Source: a virus. From it: a DNA stretch of 29,296 nucleotides. A program made the position numbers and the translations under genes. Where the stretch lies: the IMG/VR virus record IMGVR_UViG_3300047440_000822, positions 1 to 29,296 of that record; one strand, 5' to 3'. Below are positions 18,706 through 25,842 of this stretch, piece by piece. Each line of letters starts with the position of its first letter. The stretch's first letter is position 1. The notes beneath the pieces are model-generated. The model ran no database searches. It was not told the DNA's origin and saw only the letters and a list, made by a program, of their open reading frames with translations.

Positions 18706-20931
18706 TTGGCCAGCCCGAACAATTCGATTGTCATCCGCCCGCTGACGCAGCTGGCGTCGCTGTTCTCCGACAAGAAGCCGGCGTTCGAGGCCCCGGCGGG
18801 CTACATCGAGGGCGTCGACGCCGCGAAGTGGCCGTCGCCGCTGCAGCCCGTCGCGCCGATGGGCCCCGCCGGCACCGAGCCGAAGGCCTTCCAGTTCTAC
18901 GAGGGGCAGAACCTGCAGTGGACGCCGCGCTTCGACGCGGAGTACTCCGCCGCGGACCTCAAGGCGCTCGCCACCTACCCGCTCGTCCGCATCTGCATCG
19001 AGAACGTGAAGGACGTGATCTGCGACATGCCGTGGCAGATCCGGCCGCGCCCGACGCCGGGCGAGTCGATCAAGGAGAACGCGAAGCGCGCGGCCGGCGA
19101 CAAGGCGATCCTGAAGGCGACGCGCTTCCTCGAGCGCCCCGACGGCCAGCACACGTGGGACGAGTGGCTGCGCCCGTGGCTCGACGACCTCATCGTGATC
19201 GACGCGCCCACGGTCCTGGTGCGCCGCAACTTCGGCAAGGGCACGCGGCCCGGCGGCGACGGCGACCTCCGCGAGCTGCGCGTCCTGCGCGGCGACTCGA
19301 TCTCCGTGTACATCGACCAGAACGGCTGGAGCCCGAACCCGCCGTCGATCGCGTACGCCCAAAACTGGTGGGGCCTGCCGCTCGTGGACATGACGCGCGA
19401 CCAGTGCCTGTACCGCCCGCGGAACATCGCGCCGCGCAACACGGTGGCGTCGCAGCTCTACGGCTACTCCCCGGTCGAGCAGCTCGCGCCGGAGCTGCAG
19501 ATCGGGATCGCCCGTCTCGCGTTCGTCCTCGCCTACTACAAGGACGGCTCGGTGCCGGGGGTCGTGCAGGTCGCGCCGAAGGGGACGACGCCGGAGCAGA
19601 TCAAGGAGGCGGCGCAGTGGATCAACTCGGACATCGCGGGGAACCTCGCGAAGCGCCGGCAGTGGAACATCATCCAGGGCTTCCAGGAGGACGGGAAGGC
19701 CGAGCAGATCATCATGACGAAGGAGCCGCTGCTCGCCGACCTCTACGACGAGAAGCACATCCGCGAGGTGGCGTTCGGCATCGGCGTCAGCCCGCAGCGG
19801 CTGATGAAGTCGATGAACCGCGCGTCGGCGGAGCAGTCGGACGACGCGGCGGAGACCGAGGGCACGCGGCCGTACGTGCGGTCGGTGCGCGGCCTCATGA
19901 ACCACGTGCTGCAGGTGGTGATGGGGCTCGAGGAGTACGAGTTCGTCATCGACCCGGTCAAAGAGCTGGACATGGCGAAGCAGGCCGAGGCGCTGACGGC
20001 GAAGGTCGGCAAGGCGCTGATGACGCCGAACGAGGGCCGCGAGGCGCTGGGCCTCGACCGCGACCCGACGCCCGAGGCCGACAAGCTCGGCGTGATCACA
20101 GGCACGGGCTTCGTGACGCTCGAGCAGACGGCGCAGGCGGCGAACACCGCGGCGCAGGCCGCAGTTCAACCGGGAGGGAAAGATGGCGGTGATAACGCGC
20201 CGGTGGGTAAGCCGGGAGGAGCTGGAAAGGGAGCGGACGCGGGAAAGTCCGCGCGCTCGAAACCTAATGGACATGATCCAGCGGAGGATCATCGCGTACC
20301 GCGACCAGTTAACTCGCTCGGGTTCGCCGCGGGAGCCGCGCCCGTAGCGCCTCCGGCGGTCGGCAAGTACTCCGAGGACGAGGCGCGCGACGAGCAGGGG
20401 CGGTGGACAGAGGGCGGAGAATCTTCGGCTGATGAGAAGGAGAAGTTGAGTAAAGCATTATGGAGCTGGCAGTCGGGCAGCGATGATGAAGGGGCAAAGG
20501 CCGAGCATTACATCCAATCGGGCGAGCCGGAAGGCAGCGAGATCGTGAAGGGCATCCGGAACGAGACCTTCGGCGTGACGGCCTGGCGCGGCATGTTCGT
20601 TGAGAACGACGACGCGATCCTTAAGCTGAAGACGGGGGACACGCTGCAGCTGATGCCGAGCTCGTTCAGCGATGACCGTAAAGTAGCCGCAAAGTTTTCA
20701 ACGGGTGAGACGCTCGGGATGGAGGGCGAAAAGGGCTGGGGTGGGGTCATATTGCGCGTTAACAAGACCGCTGATGGGGCCGAGCCGCACGGCATCATGG
20801 TCGGCGACCGCGGTCATCCGGCTTGGCGGCAAGAAAATGAGATCATCACCGGCGGTCAGTTCACCGTGACGCGCGTCAACAAGTCGAAGAAGGCTACAAC
20901 GCTTTTTATCTCGCAGAAGGGGATATTCTGA
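18706..20931 (+). CDS. Portal protein fused to a C-terminal ADP-ribosyltransferase-like domain
   Basis: TTG 18706 begins a 741-residue protein. Residues 1-490 are a phage portal (LKALATYPLVRICIENVKDV, NTVASQLYGYSPVEQL, VAFGIGVSPQRLMKSMNRAS), the dodecameric DNA channel at the head vertex. After a Gly/Ala/Pro-rich linker (about 490-553) comes KYSEDEARDEQGRW (K554), then an ART-like domain: AWRGM (R628), MPSSFSD (S652-S655), strands GVILRVNK, and RQENEIIT with E710-x-E712. These are the R, S-T-S-like and E-x-E motifs of arginine-type ADP-ribosyltransferases, in the right order and spacing. The portal call is firm; activity of the ART part is inferred. A second gene overlaps the linker in another frame. 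Confidence 0.9.
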   Translation: MASPNNSIVIRPLTQLASLFSDKKPAFEAPAGYIEGVDAAKWPSPLQPVAPMGPAGTEPKAFQFYEGQNLQWTPRFDAEYSAADLKALATYPLVRICIENVKDVICDMPWQIRPRPTPGESIKENAKRAAGDKAILKATRFLERPDGQHTWDEWLRPWLDDLIVIDAPTVLVRRNFGKGTRPGGDGDLRELRVLRGDSISVYIDQNGWSPNPPSIAYAQNWWGLPLVDMTRDQCLYRPRNIAPRNTVASQLYGYSPVEQLAPELQIGIARLAFVLAYYKDGSVPGVVQVAPKGTTPEQIKEAAQWINSDIAGNLAKRRQWNIIQGFQEDGKAEQIIMTKEPLLADLYDEKHIREVAFGIGVSPQRLMKSMNRASAEQSDDAAETEGTRPYVRSVRGLMNHVLQVVMGLEEYEFVIDPVKELDMAKQAEALTAKVGKALMTPNEGREALGLDRDPTPEADKLGVITGTGFVTLEQTAQAANTAAQAAVQPGGKDGGDNAPVGKPGGAGKGADAGKSARSKPNGHDPAEDHRVPRPVNSLGFAAGAAPVAPPAVGKYSEDEARDEQGRWTEGGESSADEKEKLSKALWSWQSGSDDEGAKAEHYIQSGEPEGSEIVKGIRNETFGVTAWRGMFVENDDAILKLKTGDTLQLMPSSFSDDRKVAAKFSTGETLGMEGEKGWGGVILRVNKTADGAEPHGIMVGDRGHPAWRQENEIITGGQFTVTRVNKSKKATTLFISQKGIF
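20183..20347 (+). CDS. Out-of-frame 54-aa gene overlapping the portal linker
   Basis: Within the portal gene's linker, ATG 20183 follows GGGAGGGAAAG and opens a 54-codon frame ending at TAG 20345-20347. It encodes a very basic helical product (MAVITRRWVSREELERERTR, then ARNLMDMIQRRIIAYRDQLT). Third codon positions are mostly G or C in this frame, while the portal frame here is closer to random and encodes low-complexity Gly/Ala/Pro sequence. This suggests the small frame is the older coding sequence, with the portal frame extended across it. It may also be fortuitous. Confidence 0.45.
   Translation: MAVITRRWVSREELERERTRESPRARNLMDMIQRRIIAYRDQLTRSGSPREPRP
20365..20406 (+). repeat. KYS-motif copy 1 (in portal)
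   Basis: This encodes KYSEDEARDEQGRW at the junction between the portal linker and the ART-like domain. The DNA differs from copy 2 at two positions in 42. Confidence 0.8.
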
Positions 20932-20933
20932 CC

Positions 20934-23852
20934 GTGCAGATTGTCGAGTACAACTCGGAGCTGTTGACGGTGCCATTCGACCCGCAGCGGATGACGCGCG
21001 GGAAGACGGAGAAGCTCGCCAAGTACTCGGAGGACGAGGCGCGCGACGAGCAGGGACGGTGGAGCTCTTCCGGCGGCTCCGGCGAGAACCGCCAGTTTCT
21101 CGACATCGTCGCCGAAGACCACGGGGCGAAGGTTGACTCGAGCGGCGTGACGGGCTCATTCGAACTGAAGCGCGACGAGACGTTCTACCGCGCGGAGGCC
21201 AATCCCGATCGCGCGCGGCGCTCTGGGTTGAAGGCGAGCCTGCCGCCGGAGGTAGCGGAGGGCGCCGACAAGGAAGATCACAAGGCCCTGACCGGCGTGT
21301 ACCTCACCGATAAGGAGACGGCGACCGCGTACTTGAACGGACGCCTCGATGGCAAGGGCGAGGTGATCGCGGTCCATCTTCCGGAGGGGACGAGAATCTA
21401 CCAGGACCCCGTGGACGACGAGGCGATCTTCGTGCGGGAGAGCCTTCCATCGCACGCGGTCGAGGGCGGCAGGCAGATGAGGGTATTCAAGCTCTCCCAC
21501 GGCGACGCGCGGACGATCATCCACCCGGGGCGCCTAGCGCCGACGTCGATCCTGGCGAAGCACCGGCTCGAGAAGATCCTGGCCAACGCCTTCGGCAAGA
21601 TGCGCCGGAAGACGGTGCGCGCGCTGCGGCGCGAGGCGGGGATCGCGGCGAAGGCGCTGCTCTCCAAGCAGCGCAAGTTTGACTCCGTGCAGTTCAATCT
21701 CGACGAGGCGGACGCAAAGAAGGTCCTCGCGATCGCGGTCGACGAGCAGGACTGGGACCCGAAGGGACGCGACCTCGAGCCGCACGCCACGGTGCTGTTC
21801 GGCTTTGACGGCGCGACGTTCGACCAGGTCGAGGCGCTCACGCGCGGCACGGGTGACTGCCCCGCGGAGCTCGGCGAGCTGTTCTGCTTCCCGGCCGGAG
21901 ACCACGGGTCGCCGCTGGTGATCCGGTTGAAGTCGCCGGAGCTGGTCGCGCTGCACGACAGGCTGTCCGCGCTGCCGCACACGGACACGCACGATGAATA
22001 CATCCCGCACGTCTGCGTCGGCTATCTTAAGCCCGAGGCGGCGGAGAAGTATGTCGGTAAAGACTATGCGGGCCAGGGTGAGACGATCGTCCTCAAGGAT
22101 CTGATCTTCTCGCTGCGCGACAAGACGCGCTTGTCGTTGGAGAAGGCGCTCGAGTATCTGAAGTATAGTGAAGATCAAGCAAGAGATGAGAATGGAAGAT
22201 TTGCGTCTGAAGAAGACTCTGAGGGACGCGCAAAAACAATTTTGTACCATGGAACTACCGAAGAGGTAGCAAAAAAGATTTTTGATGAAGGATTAGACGC
22301 TTCAAGAGCTCCTGGGGGAACCTTTGCCACTGATTCCAAGCTTAGCGCGTTGGGGTACGCGAAGGGAGGAGCAAAATTTGAAGCTATTGAACGGGGAATG
22401 TCGAAGGAAGATCGTAACAATCAATTAATCGGATTGGTGATCATAAAAGACCCCGAAAAAGCGGGGTTCAAGTATCTTCAAGGAGCCCCGGGATATTATT
22501 CTTCTACTAGCAATGTTTCTCCTAACTTTGTAGATCGTGTTGAATTTTATAGATATGGAGATATATCGTCTTCAAATCCAAAACCAGCAAAAATTATTTC
22601 TAAAAATGCGTCAAAAAATAGTGTGGAAATTTACGTTCCAATTTTACTGAAAGAAAGTAAGACTGAGAAATTTACGAAGGCACTCGACGACGCGACGCAG
22701 CAGATCCTCGACTCGCTCGCCGCGGAGTGGGAGGCGCTGGCGAAGGCCGCCGTCCTGCCGCTGACCGACGCGTCGACCGCGGGCGCCGACGCCGGCGCGC
22801 TGCAGCTCGACATCACCGGCGACGACATGCTCGGCCGGGTCAACACCGTGGCCCGGGAGTGGGCCGCGGACCGCGCCGCGGAGCTGGTCGGCATGCGGTT
22901 CACGGATGACGGCGACCTGGTTCCGAACCCCGACGCGCGCTGGGCGATCTCCGATACGACGCGGGAGAGGTTGCGCGACGCGATCGCGCGGGTCTTCGCG
23001 GAGGAGCAGCCGACGCTGAAGGACATCGAGGACGCGATCGCGGACGCGGGGATCTTCGACGACAACCGCGCGACGATGATCGCCCGGACCGAGGTCAGCC
23101 GGGCGCAGGCGCAGGGGAACCTCGACGCCTGGAAGACGAGCGGGATGGTCGAAGAGGTCAACTGGGTCCTGTCCGACGATCACGATGACGATGATATCTG
23201 CAATGAGAACGAAGAGGAGAGCCCGTACGCGCTGGGCGAGGTGCCGGAGTTCCCGGCGCACCCCAACTGCATGTGCGGGCTGACGCTCGGCCGGCTGAAG
23301 GGCGAGCCGGAGGACGCGGAGAAGGTGCTGAAATACTCGGATGACGAGGATCGCGACGAAAATGGACGTTGGACCGGTGGTGCCACGCACGGAACGTCGG
23401 TGTCCGCGGCGAAGAAGATCATGAAGGAAGGAATTAAATCAGGAAAAGTTTTAGGAAATGGGCAGCTCGGCTCTGCCTATGTCTCGCGCGACCCCGTGGT
23501 GGCGTTGTCGTTCGCGAAAGAAGCTGGGATGAACGAGTACACGCGGCTTTATCCTAACGCGCGCGTCGCTGAGCTTGACAGCAAAGCGAAGGCCGCTCTC
23601 GTGGTTCTCAAGCCTGGCGTAGAAAATAATTGGACACAGGAGCCCGATCGCCAGATTTTTAGGACCGAGAAGACGATTCCGGCTTCTAAGATTGATCGTG
23701 TGGAGATTTATTCGGTGAAGTCGATCAAGGATAGCATTGGCACGGGAAGTCTTCCGACCCCGGAAAAAATTATTCGCAAGGACGCTTCATCATCTGAGGA
23801 AGACACATTTTACATCGCGGCAATCTTTGAAGAGAATGCGGAGGAGAGCTAG
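20934..23852 (+). CDS. MuF-type head morphogenesis protein with three ART-like domains and a 2H phosphoesterase domain
   Basis: GTG 20934 starts a 972-residue mosaic. Order: short N-terminus; KYS motif (K30); ART-like 1 with FYRAE (R86), TGVYLTDKETA (T120-) and DDEAIFVRES (E163-E169); a helix LEKILANAFGKMRRKTVRAL typical of the MuF N-terminus; a 2H phosphoesterase with PHATV (H284, T286) and PHVCV (H359, C361); KYS motif (K410); ART-like 2 with LYHGTT (H439), GTFATD (F464), DRVEFY; then the MuF core with MIARTEVSRAQAQ (R718-E720) and PAHPNCMCG (H776-C781); KYS motif (K800); ART-like 3 with HGTS (H819), AYVSRD (Y849), FRTEKTIP (E912). MuF proteins bind the portal inside the head. The 22165-22675 segment is clearly A/T-richer, a sign of recent acquisition. 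Confidence 0.88.
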   Translation: MQIVEYNSELLTVPFDPQRMTRGKTEKLAKYSEDEARDEQGRWSSSGGSGENRQFLDIVAEDHGAKVDSSGVTGSFELKRDETFYRAEANPDRARRSGLKASLPPEVAEGADKEDHKALTGVYLTDKETATAYLNGRLDGKGEVIAVHLPEGTRIYQDPVDDEAIFVRESLPSHAVEGGRQMRVFKLSHGDARTIIHPGRLAPTSILAKHRLEKILANAFGKMRRKTVRALRREAGIAAKALLSKQRKFDSVQFNLDEADAKKVLAIAVDEQDWDPKGRDLEPHATVLFGFDGATFDQVEALTRGTGDCPAELGELFCFPAGDHGSPLVIRLKSPELVALHDRLSALPHTDTHDEYIPHVCVGYLKPEAAEKYVGKDYAGQGETIVLKDLIFSLRDKTRLSLEKALEYLKYSEDQARDENGRFASEEDSEGRAKTILYHGTTEEVAKKIFDEGLDASRAPGGTFATDSKLSALGYAKGGAKFEAIERGMSKEDRNNQLIGLVIIKDPEKAGFKYLQGAPGYYSSTSNVSPNFVDRVEFYRYGDISSSNPKPAKIISKNASKNSVEIYVPILLKESKTEKFTKALDDATQQILDSLAAEWEALAKAAVLPLTDASTAGADAGALQLDITGDDMLGRVNTVAREWAADRAAELVGMRFTDDGDLVPNPDARWAISDTTRERLRDAIARVFAEEQPTLKDIEDAIADAGIFDDNRATMIARTEVSRAQAQGNLDAWKTSGMVEEVNWVLSDDHDDDDICNENEEESPYALGEVPEFPAHPNCMCGLTLGRLKGEPEDAEKVLKYSDDEDRDENGRWTGGATHGTSVSAAKKIMKEGIKSGKVLGNGQLGSAYVSRDPVVALSFAKEAGMNEYTRLYPNARVAELDSKAKAALVVLKPGVENNWTQEPDRQIFRTEKTIPASKIDRVEIYSVKSIKDSIGTGSLPTPEKIIRKDASSSEEDTFYIAAIFEENAEES
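21021..21062 (+). repeat. KYS-motif copy 2 (MuF protein N-terminus)
   Basis: This encodes KYSEDEARDEQGRW, identical in protein to copy 1 and 40 of 42 identical in DNA. It precedes ART-like domain 1. Confidence 0.8.
22161..22202 (+). repeat. KYS-motif copy 3 (MuF protein, middle)
   Basis: This encodes KYSEDQARDENGRF. It marks the start of the A/T-rich segment carrying ART-like domain 2, directly after the 2H domain. Its first 11 bases (AAGTATAGTGA) are identical to copy 5. Confidence 0.75.
23331..23372 (+). repeat. KYS-motif copy 4 (MuF protein C-terminus)
   Basis: This encodes KYSDDEDRDENGRW between the MuF core and ART-like domain 3. Confidence 0.75.
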
Positions 23853-23853
23853 C

Positions 23854-25815
23854 ATGCCATACTCGACCGTAGATCAGGTTCCGTCCTACGTGCCGGCGGG
23901 AAAGCGCGCGCAGTGGATGGCCGTCTGGAACTCGGCGCGCAAGGCCGCGCTGAAGGACGGGATGCCGGACAAGGACGCGGAGGCGAAGGCGTTCCGCGAG
24001 GCCAACGGCGTCGCCGGGCCCGGGTCGGAGAAGATCACGAAGTATAGTGACGACCAAGAACGCGATGATCATGGACGTTGGACCGAGGCAGCTTCAACCA
24101 AGAAAGATCATCGTGATGCTATGAAGTGGCACGACGCGAAAGCGGCGGAGGAAGAAGCTGCAGGACATCCGGTGACGGCAGATTACCACCGTGAAGCTGC
24201 AGGAAAACATCAATATGCGGTCAGCATGGCAGGGAAAAATGGTCCTGGTGTTGACCCGGATCATTCAAAATCAGCAAATCGATCTTCAAAAGAAGCTAAC
24301 CGGGCTTCTCAGTACGCGGCAAGACAAGATAAAGAAAAATCATCAGGAGGTGAAATGAAGAAGACCGAGGTGCCGGACAACGAGAAGCAGAGCCAGGTCG
24401 GGGTCGGCTACGAGAACCCGAGCTCCCGGCCGGGCGCGACGTGCGCCGGCTGCGTCCACTTCATCTCGCCCGACCGCTGCGAGCACGTGCAGGGCCCGAT
24501 CGCCGCGGCGGCGTGGTGCCTGAAATTCATCAAGTGCGCTGAGGAGGAAAAGACCGTGACGACGACGCTCAAGAAGTTCATCCCGTTCGCGAAGGTGGAC
24601 AACTCGATCGACCCCGCGACCAAGCTGCCGCGCCGCGAGGTGTGGGGCATCGTCACCGCCGAGGTCCCCGACAAGGAGGACGAGGTCTGCGACTACGCGA
24701 AGTCAAAGCCGTTCTACCAGGCGGTGATCGACGAGATGTCCAAGGCCACGGACGGCAGGAACATGTTCCCGCTGCGCGAGATGCACGGGCTCTCCGCCGC
24801 GGGCAAGTGCATTGGCTTCGAGTTCCGCGACGCCGACCGCGAGATCTTCATGGGCTTCAAGGTCGTCGACGACCAGGCCTGGAAGAAGGTCGACGAGGGC
24901 GTGTACACGGGCTTCAGCCAGGGCGGGTCGCTCGTCGGCGCGCTGGCGCCGGACCCGGTCTTCGAGGGCTGCATGCGCTACACGGCGAACCCGAGCGAGG
25001 TGTCGCTGGTCGACAACCCGTGCCTCGCGGCCGCGCACTTCGCGTACGTGAAGGCGGACGGCTCGGTCGAGCTGCGTAAGTTCAAGCGGACGGAGGTCGC
25101 GCCGACGTCTACGCGGCTCGAGAAGCTGGAAAAAGAAGTTGCGGATCTTCGTAAGGCGACGGGCACGGCCCCGCTCACGAAGACGGTCGACGGCGAGGCG
25201 CTCGCCGCGGACGCGTTCGCGATCGCCGGCGACGCGAAGAAAGTTTCCACGTGGCGGCTGCCGCTCAGGTTCGCGACGAAGCAGAAGTCGGCGGCCTACG
25301 TGGCGCGCGCCGCGCTGCTCGTCAAGTTCAGCCCGAGGCTGTTCACGGACGCGGAGGCGAAGCAGGCCCTGAAGGCGATCGCGACGGCCGCGGACTGGGC
25401 GGGGGTGGACCCGCTGGCCGTCGTCCTCGAGTTCATCAAGGTGGGCGACCTCCTGCGCGGCGGGCTGCGCAAGCGCGTCAACAAGCTGGCGAAGACCCGG
25501 GACCCGGGCCACCGGCTGAGCTTCGTGGACGCGGACCTCGGGAAGATGTCGATCGTCGCGCAGCGCCCGGCGAACGCGCAGGCGGACCTGGAGAAGGGCA
25601 TGTACGAGGTCGGGCAGCTCGCCTGCCTCGTGCAGCAGCTCTCGTACCTCGTCTACGCCGCGGTGTACGAGCGCGAGCAGGAGCAGGACGGGTCGCTTCT
25701 CCCGCAGGACCTGACGGAGAACGTCGACGCGCTGCTCGACACGCTCGTCGCGATGCTCGCCGAGGAGGCGGGCGAGCTCAGCGAGGAGCTGAACTCGCGG
25801 GCCCACGGCGCCTAG
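23854..25815 (+). CDS. XkdF-like prohead protease with ChaB-like, helical and HiPIP-like modules fused in front
   Basis: ATG 23854 (GGAGGAGAGCTAGC site) gives 653 residues. Residues 1-55 resemble a ChaB domain (VPSYVPAGKRAQWMAVWNSA). A KYS motif (K63) leads to an A/T-richer helical module rich in His and Ala (to about 165). Then comes a HiPIP-like cluster C197-x2-C200-x8-C209-x12-C222. From about 235 the XkdF-like serine protease follows: REVWGIVTAEVPDKEDEV, MHG (H311), GVYTGFSQGG (S355), PSEVSLVDNPC. The C-terminal third is helical and may act as scaffold. The protease would mature the prohead. Strong internal ribosome sites before M168 and V235 suggest separate shorter products. Confidence 0.85.
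   Translation: MPYSTVDQVPSYVPAGKRAQWMAVWNSARKAALKDGMPDKDAEAKAFREANGVAGPGSEKITKYSDDQERDDHGRWTEAASTKKDHRDAMKWHDAKAAEEEAAGHPVTADYHREAAGKHQYAVSMAGKNGPGVDPDHSKSANRSSKEANRASQYAARQDKEKSSGGEMKKTEVPDNEKQSQVGVGYENPSSRPGATCAGCVHFISPDRCEHVQGPIAAAAWCLKFIKCAEEEKTVTTTLKKFIPFAKVDNSIDPATKLPRREVWGIVTAEVPDKEDEVCDYAKSKPFYQAVIDEMSKATDGRNMFPLREMHGLSAAGKCIGFEFRDADREIFMGFKVVDDQAWKKVDEGVYTGFSQGGSLVGALAPDPVFEGCMRYTANPSEVSLVDNPCLAAAHFAYVKADGSVELRKFKRTEVAPTSTRLEKLEKEVADLRKATGTAPLTKTVDGEALAADAFAIAGDAKKVSTWRLPLRFATKQKSAAYVARAALLVKFSPRLFTDAEAKQALKAIATAADWAGVDPLAVVLEFIKVGDLLRGGLRKRVNKLAKTRDPGHRLSFVDADLGKMSIVAQRPANAQADLEKGMYEVGQLACLVQQLSYLVYAAVYEREQEQDGSLLPQDLTENVDALLDTLVAMLAEEAGELSEELNSRAHGA
24040..24081 (+). repeat. KYS-motif copy 5 (protease N-terminal region)
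   Basis: This encodes KYSDDQERDDHGRW. It opens the A/T-richer helical module between the ChaB-like part and the internal start at 24355. Confidence 0.75.
24346..24357 (+). promoter_or_regulatory. Internal Shine-Dalgarno and ATG inside the protease gene
   Basis: AGGAGGTGAA precedes ATG 24355, close to a perfect anti-16S match with 5-nt spacing, in frame with the protease (residue 168, MKKTEVPDNEKQ). It would yield a 486-residue product lacking the ChaB-like and KYS modules. Confidence 0.55.
24542..24558 (+). promoter_or_regulatory. Second internal Shine-Dalgarno and GTG inside the protease gene
   Basis: AGGAGG at 24542-24547 lies 8 nt before GTG 24556, in frame (residue 235, VTTTLKKFIPFAKVD), exactly where an XkdF-like protease would normally begin. 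This could be the original protease start, now embedded in a longer frame. Confidence 0.45.
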
Positions 25816-25842
25816 GATTTTTCACGCAGTCGGAAGGATTCA

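Noticed and set aside
18469-20292. A 607-codon minus-strand frame opposite the portal gene
   Set aside because: Low-complexity Arg/Leu/Val sequence; the + strand has recognisable portal blocks.
20365-24081. Reading the KYS repeats as a CRISPR or tandem repeat array
   Set aside because: Copies are hundreds of bases apart, in frame, with protein-level conservation and different domains between them.
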